Positions 8,967 through 19,612 of a stretch of 49,784 nt of DNA are shown here, piece by piece. Each line of letters starts with the position of its first letter. Position 1 is the stretch's first letter. The DNA comes from Dehalococcoidia bacterium (GTDB lineage Bacteria > Chloroflexota > Dehalococcoidia > Lucifugimonadales > UBA3495). The stretch lies in contig SHYG01000008.1 in the NCBI GenBank assembly GCA_009692925.1, positions 1 through 49,784 on the forward strand, in the 5' to 3' direction. The notes beneath the pieces are model-generated. The model saw nothing but the letters and a program-made list of their open reading frames with translations, was not told the origin of the DNA and ran no database searches. A program made the position numbers and the translations under genes.

Positions 8967-9869
8967 ATGCAGTTCGGCGTGACCATCCCCAACAACTGGG
9001 GCATCGCGGACCCTCAGCAGGTGCTGGCCCTGGGCCCCCTGGCTGAGGAGTTGGGCTACAACTCGGTGTGGGTCATGGACCACCTGTTCAACACCGGCTA
9101 CATCCGCCAGCGGCTGGAAGACAAGCCCTACTACCATCCCCTGGCCACCCTCTCCTACCTGGCCGCCACCACCAAGCGGGTTCGCCTGGGCACTTCCGTC
9201 CTGGTGCTGCCCTACCACAACCCGGTGGAGCTGGCCAAATATACGGCCACCCTGGATCACATGTCCGGCGGGCGGGTGACTTTGGGCATGGGCGTGGGCG
9301 GCATGGGCGAGGAGTTTGAGGCCCTGGGCATCCCCATGCACCGCCGGGGCGCCCTGACCAACGAGTGCATCGCCATCATGAAGGAGCTGTGGACCAGCCC
9401 CAACCCCAGCTACCACAGCAAGCGCTGGAACTTTGACAACGTGCTGTTCTCCCCCAAGTGCTTGCAGCGGCCCCACATACCCCTGTGGATTGGCGGGTCC
9501 AGTCCGGGGGCGCTGAAGCGGGCCGCGACTATGGGGGATGGCTGGCATCCCTCGGGCGTGTCGCCGGAGGAGTTTGCCATCGGGCGACAGGAGGTGCGGC
9601 GGCTGGCAGCGGCAGCGGGCCGCGACCCCGACAGCCTGGCCTGGTCGGTGCGGGTGGAGGTGGAGATTGGCGGCGGGCCCTCCAGCGCGCGGGCCTCGGG
9701 CCGCTCCCGGGTCTCCGGCGAGGATGCTGACCAACTCATGGGGGCCATTGCCGCCTACCAGAGCGCCGGGGTGGAGCACCTGGTGCTGGCGCTGAACTCC
9801 GGGGAGGTCCCGCGCATTACCGAGACCATGGAGCGCATTGCGCGAAGGGTGCTGCCGGAGTTTGGGTAG
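8967..9869 (+). CDS. LLM-class (F420/flavin-dependent) oxidoreductase
   Basis: Luciferase-like TIM-barrel sequence: GYNSVWVMDHLF, LATLSYLAATTKRVRLGTSVLVLPYHNPVELAK, GGRVTLGMGVGG. Confidence 0.88.
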   Translation: MQFGVTIPNNWGIADPQQVLALGPLAEELGYNSVWVMDHLFNTGYIRQRLEDKPYYHPLATLSYLAATTKRVRLGTSVLVLPYHNPVELAKYTATLDHMSGGRVTLGMGVGGMGEEFEALGIPMHRRGALTNECIAIMKELWTSPNPSYHSKRWNFDNVLFSPKCLQRPHIPLWIGGSSPGALKRAATMGDGWHPSGVSPEEFAIGRQEVRRLAAAAGRDPDSLAWSVRVEVEIGGGPSSARASGRSRVSGEDADQLMGAIAAYQSAGVEHLVLALNSGEVPRITETMERIARRVLPEFG

Positions 9870-9873
9870 GCAC

Positions 9874-10113
9874 TTACGCCACGTTGAGCATCTTGTTCGC
9901 GTAGTCTTTCCCGGCGGTAGGCGGCGGAAGAGGTTTCACGTCTGCCTGGTACAGGTCAATTATTTCGTCCACAAGCTGACATAGCTCCGCAAACACCGTT
10001 TGCTCATCGTCCCCGTGAGTGCCTCCATAGAATAACCCTGGGCAGCTCCCTACAAAGCACTGGTCCTCGTCAGACCATTCCACAATTTTGACGTATCGGG
10101 CACTGGCTTTCAT
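9874..10113 (-). CDS. hicB: HicB-like antitoxin
   Basis: Short protein: YVKIVEWSDEDQCFVGSCPGLFYGGTHGDDEQTVFAELCQLVDEIIDLY, a HicB partial RNase H-like fold. Confidence 0.75.
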   Translation of the reverse strand: MKASARYVKIVEWSDEDQCFVGSCPGLFYGGTHGDDEQTVFAELCQLVDEIIDLYQADVKPLPPPTAGKDYANKMLNVA

Positions 10114-10256
10114 AGTTGGGACTCCTTAACGGCTGCCCTGACAGCTCGCTCCTGGTAGTGCTTGGCATCGTCACCGAGTCTGCCGGAGATGTTGACGGGC
10201 TTGGACACTCGCGGATGCACGAAGTTTCTATGGTCTCCTCTGCCTCCGCGATTCAC
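10110..10256 (-). pseudogene. hicA: HicA-like toxin C-terminal region, probably N-terminally truncated
   Basis: Minus-strand frame reads MNRGGRGDHRNFVHPRVSKPVNISGRLGDDAKHYQERAVRAAVKESQL*, resembling the HicA C-terminal half (GDH..H......ISG..GDDAK.YQER.VR). Stop overlaps the hicB start (cTATGA); in-frame TAG just upstream. Confidence 0.55.
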
Positions 10257-10400
10257 GAGGCCCGAGACCTAATCCAGCGCTATGAGAAACAAGAGGGAGC
10301 ATTGGGAGTTTCTTAGTCAGACGCAACTCGCCACGCGAGATTGTTTCTTGAAGCGTTAGCTAACTTCTCCCAACTGAGTTCCGCCAAACCTCAAGAATCT

Positions 10401-10428
10401 GTAGGGGCGACGCATGCGTCGCCCCTAC
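10401..10428. repeat. Palindromic intergenic repeat (GTAGGGGC family)
   Basis: GTAGGGGCGACGCATGCGTCGCCCCTAC, perfect palindrome. Confidence 0.85.
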
Positions 10429-10459
10429 GTTGTTCAGTCGCGACTGGCTGCCCCAGTCC

Positions 10460-12322
<1,863 letters not shown>

Positions 12323-12344
12323 CTAAAACCACAGAAACCGCTTC

Positions 12345-12427
12345 CTACGCTGGCATTACCCAGATCAGGTTCTTGGGGGTCGGCAGCGGAACTAGCTACC
12401 CTCTCAGCCGGGATCACCCCAGCTCCC
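12345..12427 (-). promoter_or_regulatory. TPP riboswitch (THI element) upstream of thiC
   Basis: Minus strand: ggagctggggtgatcccgGCTGAGAgggtag...aaGAACCTGATCTGGgTAATGCCAGCgtagg, the canonical TPP aptamer core. Confidence 0.93.
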
Positions 12428-12521
12428 TCTTGGTCCGATTCACTTTTCTGGTGCCAACTCTACCATCATGTGCCCCTGTGGTCAAGCGGGCTTTCCTGCA
12501 AGGTTGCCAGATTATCTGCGC

Positions 12522-13931
12522 CTATTTAGCCGCCTCCTTGTCTCCTTCCGTCTCCGGCTGGTTCAGGGCGGCCCAGGCCTGGAGCAGCCGCGCCATCTCA
12601 GCGTCGTCCACTTGGCCCTGGCCGTAGTGCGCCAGTTGGAAGCCGCTGACAATCCGACCCACCGGCTCGGCGGGCAGCACGCCTTGCAAGTCGCCCTGAT
12701 GCTCCCGGGGCGTTTGCCACTCCCGGCGGGGCCGGCCCAGGCGCTGGGCCAGCAGCAGCAGGGCATGGTACACCTCCCGCGGATCCCGGGGCACGACGCG
12801 GCGCCCTCCCTCCCCTTCCGAGGCCTTGACCAGGTTGTTCCACCAATCGCCCAGCAGGGAGGACATGTCCTGGCCGGCTCCCGTCCAGCTGAACAGCGAC
12901 TCTCGGGTCTCCTCTACATCAGATGCCGCCCGCAACAGCCGGCGGAACCGGAAGGCCCGGAACAGCACCCACCCCACCAGCAGCGACACCGCCAAAACGG
13001 CCAGCCATTTCAGCGCCGTAAGCAGCACCTCGGGCGGGCCGCCGCTCTGCGTTTCTTTTTGGAGACTTTCGTGGAACTGACGTATCTGCTCCGCGGCCAC
13101 GTCCAGACTGCTGAGGTCGCCGCCGCCAAACATGCGGGCCAGCCAGTGGCTCAGCTCCACCAGCAGGCCCACCAAGTAGCCCGACACCATCAGCACGGGC
13201 CGCAGCAGCCAGGTGCCCGCGGCGCCCACCAATCGGAGAATGGACCGCGTTACGTCGTCGAGACCGCCCAAGCCCAGGGCGCTGATGGCCACGCCCACCA
13301 GCAGCACCGCGCCGATGCTGGCGCCGATGGCCAGGAACCACTGGCCGGACATGCCCTGGCCGGCCCCGCTCTCGGACGTGAACCGGGCCAGGGCCATGCC
13401 GGCCAAACCTACCCCAAAGAAGCTGACGATGAGAAAGCCGCTGGCTATCTCAGCCCCGGTAAAGCTGTCTGCCAGGGCCGCCGCGAACACCACCGCCAGA
13501 CCCCACTGGAAGGAGCCCCGCACCGTTTCCAGCACCACCTCATCGTGGGCCAGGGAGCTGCCTCGCCACCATACCAGCAGCAGAAAGGCCAGGGTCAGAA
13601 CCAGGGCGGCCACGGCCTTGAGGTCGCCGTTCAGTATTGGACCCAGAGGTAGGAACCCCAGGCCAGTGCTCCAGCTGGCCATGAGCAGCAGGGACACCAG
13701 GCTCAACACCAGGCCCAGGGCGCCCCGCAGGTTCAGGGAGAACCGCACGGTCTGAACATACATCGACAATAGGTACGCCCACACCAGGGCCAAACCCACC
13801 ATCCAGTAGGGCAGGCGCGCCTCGGGCAGCTGCACCGCGGCGCTGACCATGGCGATGCCCAGGTAGAAGGCGGCGACCTCCATGAAGAGGACCGCGCCGG
13901 TGACGGTGCTAGTGCGCCAGAACTGGCTCAC
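12522..13931 (-). CDS. Membrane protein with C-terminal DUF4129 domain
   Basis: Multiple TM segments; C-term REVYHALLLLAQRLGRPRREWQTPREH...DUF4129-like; follows DUF58 and MoxR. Confidence 0.75.
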   Translation of the reverse strand: MSQFWRTSTVTGAVLFMEVAAFYLGIAMVSAAVQLPEARLPYWMVGLALVWAYLLSMYVQTVRFSLNLRGALGLVLSLVSLLLMASWSTGLGFLPLGPILNGDLKAVAALVLTLAFLLLVWWRGSSLAHDEVVLETVRGSFQWGLAVVFAAALADSFTGAEIASGFLIVSFFGVGLAGMALARFTSESGAGQGMSGQWFLAIGASIGAVLLVGVAISALGLGGLDDVTRSILRLVGAAGTWLLRPVLMVSGYLVGLLVELSHWLARMFGGGDLSSLDVAAEQIRQFHESLQKETQSGGPPEVLLTALKWLAVLAVSLLVGWVLFRAFRFRRLLRAASDVEETRESLFSWTGAGQDMSSLLGDWWNNLVKASEGEGGRRVVPRDPREVYHALLLLAQRLGRPRREWQTPREHQGDLQGVLPAEPVGRIVSGFQLAHYGQGQVDDAEMARLLQAWAALNQPETEGDKEAAK

Positions 13932-15201
13932 GCGCCTCCTCCTCCACGGCGTCCAGCTCCCGCCCCAGGCGGTACACCGGCACTCCGGGCAGGGGCAGCT
14001 CCGGCACGCCGTCCCCCGCGTACAGCAGAATTACCCGGTAGCCGCGCGACCGGAGGTCTTGAACCTCTAGAACCAGCGCCGGCAGCACCACCGCAGTGAC
14101 CAGGGCCACCGTCGCTCCCGGCGGCAGGGAGTCTCGCTCGGCGTGCAGCACGTCGGCCAGGGTGGTCACCACGTAGGGAGCGGCCATGGCCAGCAACTCC
14201 AGCACCATCCCCAGCTGAGCGGAGGAGCCGCCGAAGGGGACGCTGAGCCACTTGCCGGAGTATACCGCCACCGCGTTGCTCACCAGGCCAAAGCTGAAAC
14301 CCCGGTCGGCGGCGTGCTTGGCCACCGAAGCCGCGGCGGTCACCGACCGCTCAAACAGGCGGCGGTTGCTGCCCTGCCAGGCGTGCTCGCTGGTGGCGGC
14401 GTTCAGGGCGATGAGCACGTTCAAGGAGACTACCGGCTCAAACACCCGCGTTTGCAGGCTGCCCCGGCGGGCGGTGGCCTTCCAGTCGATGTGTTTCATG
14501 GGGTCCGTGGGCTGGTACTCCCGCAGGCCCCGGAACCGGGAGGGGTCCTGGTAGAGGGGCCGCTGGCCCCGCGCCTCGCCCAGCGGGTGCGATGAGGGCA
14601 GAATCAACTGGCGCAGCTCCACCACCCTGGGGTAGACCAGCACCTCCACCGTCTGAGGTATCGTTATCTCCGCGGCGACGAACCCGAAGATGTCGCCGCT
14701 GCGCAGTTGCACCGGGCCGATGCGGTGGTAACCCCGGGCCTGGCACCGCATGGTGTACTTCCAGGAGATGCGCTGGTAGGGCAGCAGCGACGTGGTGATG
14801 CGGTGGCGGCGCTGCAGCTCGGTGCCGCTGCCCCGAATCGCGGCGCCGGGCAGCTCCAGCCCCACGGGAAAGGTGTCCTGGATATCCAGCCAGATCAGGG
14901 GAAGGAACTTGTCGTTGGTCAGCGAGATCGTGTACTCGATGGCGTCGCCCACAAAGGCGCGTTTGCGGGAGAGGGTGCGCTGGTGGCTGACCCCGCGGAA
15001 GGCGAAGCGGTTCCAGAAGCGAGTGGCGGCCCAGACGATGATGACCAGCGACCCCACCACCAGCAGCAGTCCCTGGCTGGTCACCAGCCCCAGGAACACC
15101 AGGATGCCGCTGACAAGGAGCCACAGGTCATTTAACACGAAGCCATCATCCGAGGGTGACCCCTTCATCGCGATGATATCGCGGTCTCGCCTTGAGAGCA
15201 T
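13909..15201 (-). CDS. DUF58 domain-containing protein
   Basis: DPSRFRGLREYQPTDPMKHIDWKATARRGSLQTRVFEP is the DUF58 signature. Confidence 0.9.
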   Translation of the reverse strand: MLSRRDRDIIAMKGSPSDDGFVLNDLWLLVSGILVFLGLVTSQGLLLVVGSLVIIVWAATRFWNRFAFRGVSHQRTLSRKRAFVGDAIEYTISLTNDKFLPLIWLDIQDTFPVGLELPGAAIRGSGTELQRRHRITTSLLPYQRISWKYTMRCQARGYHRIGPVQLRSGDIFGFVAAEITIPQTVEVLVYPRVVELRQLILPSSHPLGEARGQRPLYQDPSRFRGLREYQPTDPMKHIDWKATARRGSLQTRVFEPVVSLNVLIALNAATSEHAWQGSNRRLFERSVTAAASVAKHAADRGFSFGLVSNAVAVYSGKWLSVPFGGSSAQLGMVLELLAMAAPYVVTTLADVLHAERDSLPPGATVALVTAVVLPALVLEVQDLRSRGYRVILLYAGDGVPELPLPGVPVYRLGRELDAVEEEAREPVLAH

Positions 15202-15315
15202 TCTGAGTCACCCTTAAGGAACCGGGCCGAGGTCAACCCTCGTCCTGGCCAGTATAGTTGACTCCAATCGGAAAGGCTTTGAGAAGGCAGGTCAGTCACT
15301 GAAGTGGCGTCGCCG

Positions 15316-16260
15316 CTACACCGGCACCGGCACCTGGGCTAGGACCTCGTTGATGACGCTCTCCGCGGTGTGCTCCCGCAGGCGGGCCTGGGCCTTGAGC
15401 ATGACCCGGTGGGACAGGGCCAGGGGCGCCAGGGTCTTGATCTCGTCGGGGGTCACGTAGTTGCGGCCTCGCAGGGCGGCCAGGGCCTGGCTGCACCGGT
15501 ATAAGCCCATGCTGGCCCGGGGGCTGGCCCCCAGGTCCAGATCGGCGTGCCGGCGGGTGGCCTGCACCAGCTTGACCAGGTAGTTCCGCAGCACCGGCGC
15601 AAAGTAGACCTGCCGCACCAGCGACTGGTACTCCAGCACCTCTTGCGCCAGGGCCACCGGCTCCAGGGTGGACAGAGGCTCGGCGGTCTCAAACCGCTGG
15701 AGCATCTCCTCCTCCTGGGCCTCCTGGGGATAACCCAGGCGCAGGCGAAGCAGGAACCGGTCCAGCTGGGCCTCGGGCAAGGGGAAGGTGCCCTCCAGCT
15801 CAATGGGGTTCTGGGTGGCGATGACCAAGAAGGGCAACGGTAGCAGGATGGTGGATTCGTCAATGGTCAACTGGCGCTCTCCCATGGCCTCCAGCAGGGC
15901 CGACTGGGTGCGCGGAGTGGCCCGGTTAATCTCGTCGGCCAGCACTACCTGGGCGATGATAGGGCCGGGCCGGAACTGGAACTCGCCGCTCTTCTGGTTG
16001 TAGTAGTGAATGCCGGTGATGTCCGAGGGCATGAGGTCGGGGGTGAACTGGATGCGCCGGAAGGAGCAGTCCAGGGAGGCGGCCAGGGCGCGGGCCAGGG
16101 TGGTCTTGCCGATGCCCGGCACGTCCTCGATGAGGATGTGTCCGCCGCTGAGCAGCGCCGCCAGGGTGAGATCAATGACCTCTCCCTTGCCTACCAGCAC
16201 CTGCTCGATGCTGGCCTTGATGCGGGCGGCGGCGGCGGCCATCCGCTCCACCGCGGCCAA
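15316..16260 (-). CDS. MoxR-family AAA+ ATPase
   Basis: GGHILIEDVPGIGKTTLARALA, LADEINRATPRTQSALLEAMGERQ, IATQNPIELEGTFPLPEAQLDRF. Confidence 0.94.
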   Translation of the reverse strand: MAAVERMAAAAARIKASIEQVLVGKGEVIDLTLAALLSGGHILIEDVPGIGKTTLARALAASLDCSFRRIQFTPDLMPSDITGIHYYNQKSGEFQFRPGPIIAQVVLADEINRATPRTQSALLEAMGERQLTIDESTILLPLPFLVIATQNPIELEGTFPLPEAQLDRFLLRLRLGYPQEAQEEEMLQRFETAEPLSTLEPVALAQEVLEYQSLVRQVYFAPVLRNYLVKLVQATRRHADLDLGASPRASMGLYRCSQALAALRGRNYVTPDEIKTLAPLALSHRVMLKAQARLREHTAESVINEVLAQVPVPV

Positions 16261-16353
16261 GTCCGGCGGAGCGACCGCCGTGCCAGGCCCGTTCCGTCCC
16301 GCGCTTCCGGCGGAGTAGTGCGGCGAAGTGGCGATGGCCGATACCCCCTTAGG

Positions 16354-17088
16354 TTAGTGCCGCGGGGCAGGACGACCCTGGCCGCGGCCACTGGCAGTTA
16401 TGTGCTCTTCCGCTTCCCGCAGGTCTTTGAAGGAGTCCACGCTGCGCCAGAAGGCCCGGGAGCGCACGGCGGACATCCTTCCGGCCCTGGCCAAACGCGG
16501 GAAGGTTTCGGTTTCATGGTCGCCGGTCTCGGGCAGCTCCGTCGCAATCTGGCGGTCAAATAGGTAGATGCCGGCGTTAATCCAGTAGGGCAGCTCCGCC
16601 TTCTCCCGGAAGCTGACCACCTCATCCTGAGGGCCGATGGCCACCAAACCGTAAGGACTCACCATGGGAACCACCATGATGGTGGCCAAGTGGTCCGCGC
16701 GGGCTACTTTTTTCCGCTGGTAGTGGCCCAACACGGTGGCGGGAGGCTCGGCGGTGATGATGTCGCCATTGAGAACCAGCACTGACTCCTCGTCTTCAGG
16801 CACCAGCGACATCCCCTGCCGAATCGCTCCGCCGCGCCCCAGGGGCGACTCCTCCACATTGTAGTGGGCGCAAATGCCGAAGCGACGGCCGTCCTGGAAA
16901 TGGTCCTGCACCGTTTGCCACAAGTACCCCACCAGAAACACCACATCGGTGACGCCGGCCTGCTTGAGCCACTCCACCTGGTGTTCCAGAATGGGCTTGC
17001 CGCCCAGAGGCACCATGGGCTTGGGCAGGGTATCTGTGAGGGGGCGCAGGCGTTCCCCTTTGCCGCCGGCCAAAACCAGAGCATACAT
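16354..17088 (-). CDS. Sugar-phosphate nucleotidyltransferase
   Basis: ALVLAGGKGERLRPLTDTLPKPMVPLGGKPILEHQVEWLKQAG. Confidence 0.9.
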   Translation of the reverse strand: MYALVLAGGKGERLRPLTDTLPKPMVPLGGKPILEHQVEWLKQAGVTDVVFLVGYLWQTVQDHFQDGRRFGICAHYNVEESPLGRGGAIRQGMSLVPEDEESVLVLNGDIITAEPPATVLGHYQRKKVARADHLATIMVVPMVSPYGLVAIGPQDEVVSFREKAELPYWINAGIYLFDRQIATELPETGDHETETFPRLARAGRMSAVRSRAFWRSVDSFKDLREAEEHITASGRGQGRPAPRH

Positions 17089-17256
17089 TTAAGGGCTTCT
17101 CAGGCAGCGGCTGTTCATTATAAAGAGGCTCAAGTTGCCTGGAGACAGGAGCGTCCCCGGCGGTCTGAGATTGCCCTAATATACCGCCAGCGGGGGAAGC
17201 GGTCAACGGGAGCAGGTATCTCCAACCCCTGATTGCCAATAGCCCCCTAGATTGTT

Positions 17257-17276
17257 ACTATAGTCATAACTATAGT
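17257..17276. promoter_or_regulatory. Putative TA operator: two tandem 8-bp palindromes
   Basis: ACTATAGT at 17257-17264 and 17269-17276 (12-bp phasing), immediately before the SD of the antitoxin gene. Confidence 0.6.
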
Positions 17277-17296
17277 CACTTAAGGAGGCGCCGCCC

Positions 17297-17524
17297 GTGC
17301 GGACTATCAAAGCCTCGGAGTTCAAGGCCAAGTGTCTGAAAATCATGGATGAGGTAGCCGCCTCAGGCGAGACAGTGGTGATTACCAAACATGGGGTGCC
17401 CATCACCCAGCTAATTCCGGTGCGACACCGTCCCAAGACCATGTTCGGAGCTCTCAGCGACTCCATAACTATCCGGGGAGACATCCTGGCGCCGGTGGAT
17501 GCCCGGTGGGACGCGCAGTCGTGA
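17297..17524 (+). CDS. Type II TA antitoxin, Phd/YefM family (GTG start)
   Basis: MRTIKASEFKAKCLKIMDEVAASGETVVITKHGVPITQLIPV. Confidence 0.88.
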   Translation: MRTIKASEFKAKCLKIMDEVAASGETVVITKHGVPITQLIPVRHRPKTMFGALSDSITIRGDILAPVDARWDAQS

Positions 17525-17928
17525 CCCCGGTGTTGCTGGACACCCACGCCCTGGTGTGGCTGCTGGCTGGCGACTCCAGCGTGGGCAATCAGGCGCGAGA
17601 GTTGATAGATGCCGGAGCACGGGAGGACGCGCTGCTGGTGTCCGCCATTAGCTTCTGGGAAGTGGCGATGCTGGCCCAGCGTCGCCGTTTGACGCTGAAT
17701 TTGCCCGCGGCCCAATGGCGGCGACAGGTGCTGGAGCTGGGGATCGCTGAGATTGCGGTATCTGGAGACGTGGGCATCCTGGCCACCGAGCTGGAGGAAT
17801 TCCAGCCGGACCCCGCAGACCGGATGATCGCCGCCACGGCTCTGCTGCAGGGAGCTACTCTGATTACTGCGGACGCCTCCATCCTGAGTTGGAGGGGGAA
17901 CCTGGTGCGCCAGGACGCGCGCAGGTAG
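17521..17928 (+). CDS. vapC: PIN-domain (VapC-like) toxin
   Basis: VLLDTHALVWLLAGD ... ISFWEVAMLAQRRRL ... DPADRMIAATALLQGATLITAD; start GTGA overlaps antitoxin stop. Confidence 0.88.
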   Translation: MTPVLLDTHALVWLLAGDSSVGNQARELIDAGAREDALLVSAISFWEVAMLAQRRRLTLNLPAAQWRRQVLELGIAEIAVSGDVGILATELEEFQPDPADRMIAATALLQGATLITADASILSWRGNLVRQDARR

Positions 17929-17944
17929 TCGAAGTGCTGAAAAG

Positions 17945-18015
17945 CTGCCCGGCCTGGGCTCGAACCAGGACACTCAGCTTCAAAGGCTGATGTGCTACCA
18001 TTACACAACCGGGCA
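17945..18015 (-). tRNA. tRNA-Gln (anticodon TTG)
   Basis: Minus strand: TGCCCGG...TCAGC-CTTTGAA-GCTGA...GGTTCGAGCC...CCGGGCA cloverleaf. Confidence 0.9.
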
Positions 18016-18187
18016 ATAGAGGTGGCAGGGGTGCCGGCGACGCTGGGCCGCTATCCCTATTCTGCCCAGGCTATCCCTCCTGCGTCAAGGGGCCGGGCCA
18101 ATTCCTCCATAGTGCTATAATGGGCCAACATATCCAGATTGATGCTGGAGATACCCATCCCGCAAGCCCGCCAACGGCGGAGGCCCT

Positions 18188-18961
18188 ATGCAAAAACTGC
18201 GCGTCGCCCTGCTGCACCTAGCGCCCATTACCGCCCAGGTCGACCACAACCGCCGGCTGGTGGAGCAGGCGGTGCGGGTAGCTTCCCGGGCGGGCGCCCA
18301 CTGGGCCGTCACTCCCGAGCTATGCATCCCCGGCTACGTCTTCGCCTCCCGCATCGGCACCGACTGGATCCTGCCCCAGCCGGACCCTTGGATGCAGAGC
18401 TTCTGCCGCATCGTGCGGGAGCTGGGCATTACAGTGTTCCTCTCCCACCCCGACCGAGACCCCCAAACCGGCAACATGTACAACACAGTGTTCGTCATCA
18501 ACCCCCGAGGGGAGATAATCGGCAAGCACAGCAAGGTGCGGGCGCTAAGGGGGCCCGAGGGCTGGTCCACCGCAGGCGAAGTGATCGAGCCCATCCAGTG
18601 CGGCGCCGTGCCGGTGGGGGTGCTCATCTGCGCCGACGCCTACAAGAACGAGGTAGCCCAGGTGCTGAAGGACAAGGGCGCCCAGATGCTGGTTTCTCCC
18701 GCTTCCTGGGGACTGGGCGGCTGCCAGCCCCGAGGCGAGTGGGAGCAGCGCACTCTGGACACCGGACTGCCCATCATTGTCTGCAACCGCTCCGGAGTGG
18801 AGCCCGACGAGATGGACTACTCCACGGCGGAGAGCGTGGTGGCCCAATCGGGAGAGCGCCTGCTGTCGGCCTGCTCCAACCGCTCAGTGGTGCTGACCTT
18901 TGACTGGGACCTGGAGGCGATGCGCCTACTGTCGAGGGAGTTCCAGCGCACGTACCTGTAG
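18188..18961 (+). CDS. Carbon-nitrogen hydrolase (nitrilase superfamily)
   Basis: TPELCIPGY (Glu), KVRALRGPEGW (Lys), GVLICADAY (Cys) catalytic regions. Confidence 0.85.
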   Translation: MQKLRVALLHLAPITAQVDHNRRLVEQAVRVASRAGAHWAVTPELCIPGYVFASRIGTDWILPQPDPWMQSFCRIVRELGITVFLSHPDRDPQTGNMYNTVFVINPRGEIIGKHSKVRALRGPEGWSTAGEVIEPIQCGAVPVGVLICADAYKNEVAQVLKDKGAQMLVSPASWGLGGCQPRGEWEQRTLDTGLPIIVCNRSGVEPDEMDYSTAESVVAQSGERLLSACSNRSVVLTFDWDLEAMRLLSREFQRTYL

Positions 18962-18978
18962 CGACGCCCACCTCAGCC

Positions 18979-19006
18979 GTAGGGGCGACGCATGCGTCTC
19001 CCCTAC
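18979..19006. repeat. Palindromic intergenic repeat (GTAGGGGC family)
   Basis: GTAGGGGCGACGCATGCGTCTCCCCTAC, one mismatch. Confidence 0.8.
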
Positions 19007-19027
19007 GATTGCAACCAGGCCACAACC

Positions 19028-19054
19028 AGGGCAGACACACAGGTCTGCCCCTAC
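19028..19054. repeat. Palindromic intergenic repeat (GTAGGGGC family, diverged)
   Basis: agGGCAGACacacaGGTCTGCCCctac; arms GGCAGAC/GTCTGCC. Confidence 0.65.
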
Positions 19055-19518
19055 GGCTGCGCTGGCCGCTGCTGGTCCAGGAACCGCTGCAGGATTAACG
19101 CCGCCGCCGCCTCGTCCACCGCGCTGCGCTCCCGGGAGGGCTGCCGGCCCGCCTGGCGCAGCAAATCCTCCGCCTGCACCGAGGTGAAGCCCTCATCCAC
19201 CGAGTAGACCGGCAGGGCAGTGTGCTTCTTCAGCTCCCGGATGAACCCCAGGGACTGCTTGGCCTGGGGGCCGATCAAACCGGCGCCAGCAGCATCAGTA
19301 CCGGTGTAGGCTCGCCTGTCGTTGCGATAGGGCACACCCACCACGAAGCCCTCCACCTGGCGCTGCCGGGCCAGTTCCAGCAGGCGGTCAACATCTTGGG
19401 CCAAGCGGGTGCGGACCAAATGGCCGATGGGCAGGGCCAGGTCTTTCCCCTGAAAGGCAGCGTCGCACACCGCCAGGCCGATGCGCCGCCCGCCCAAGTC
19501 AAGCCCCAGCAGCTTCAT
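19051..19518 (-). CDS. ruvX: Putative pre-16S rRNA nuclease / Holliday junction resolvase-like YqgF
   Basis: MKLLGLDLGGRRIGLAVCD ... VVGVPYRNDRR ... SVDEGFTSVQAEDLLRQAG; next to alaS. Confidence 0.88.
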   Translation of the reverse strand: MKLLGLDLGGRRIGLAVCDAAFQGKDLALPIGHLVRTRLAQDVDRLLELARQRQVEGFVVGVPYRNDRRAYTGTDAAGAGLIGPQAKQSLGFIRELKKHTALPVYSVDEGFTSVQAEDLLRQAGRQPSRERSAVDEAAAALILQRFLDQQRPAQP

Positions 19519-19531
19519 GGGGAGAAGAAAC

Positions 19532-19577
19532 GAAATCCCCCCTCGCCCCCCTTTGCCAAAGGGGGGTTGCAGGGGTT
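19532..19577. repeat. Palindromic repeat (CCCCCTTTGCAAAGGGGG family, diverged)
   Basis: aaatcccccctcgcccccctttgccaaaggggggttgcaggggttt. Confidence 0.75.
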
Positions 19578-19612
19578 TACCCCAACCCAGAACCAAGTAG
19601 CCGGCTTGGTCA

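Noticed and set aside
10116-10316. Plus-strand 66-aa ORF
   Set aside because: Opposite a HicA-like frame that overlaps hicB; no recognisable family of its own.
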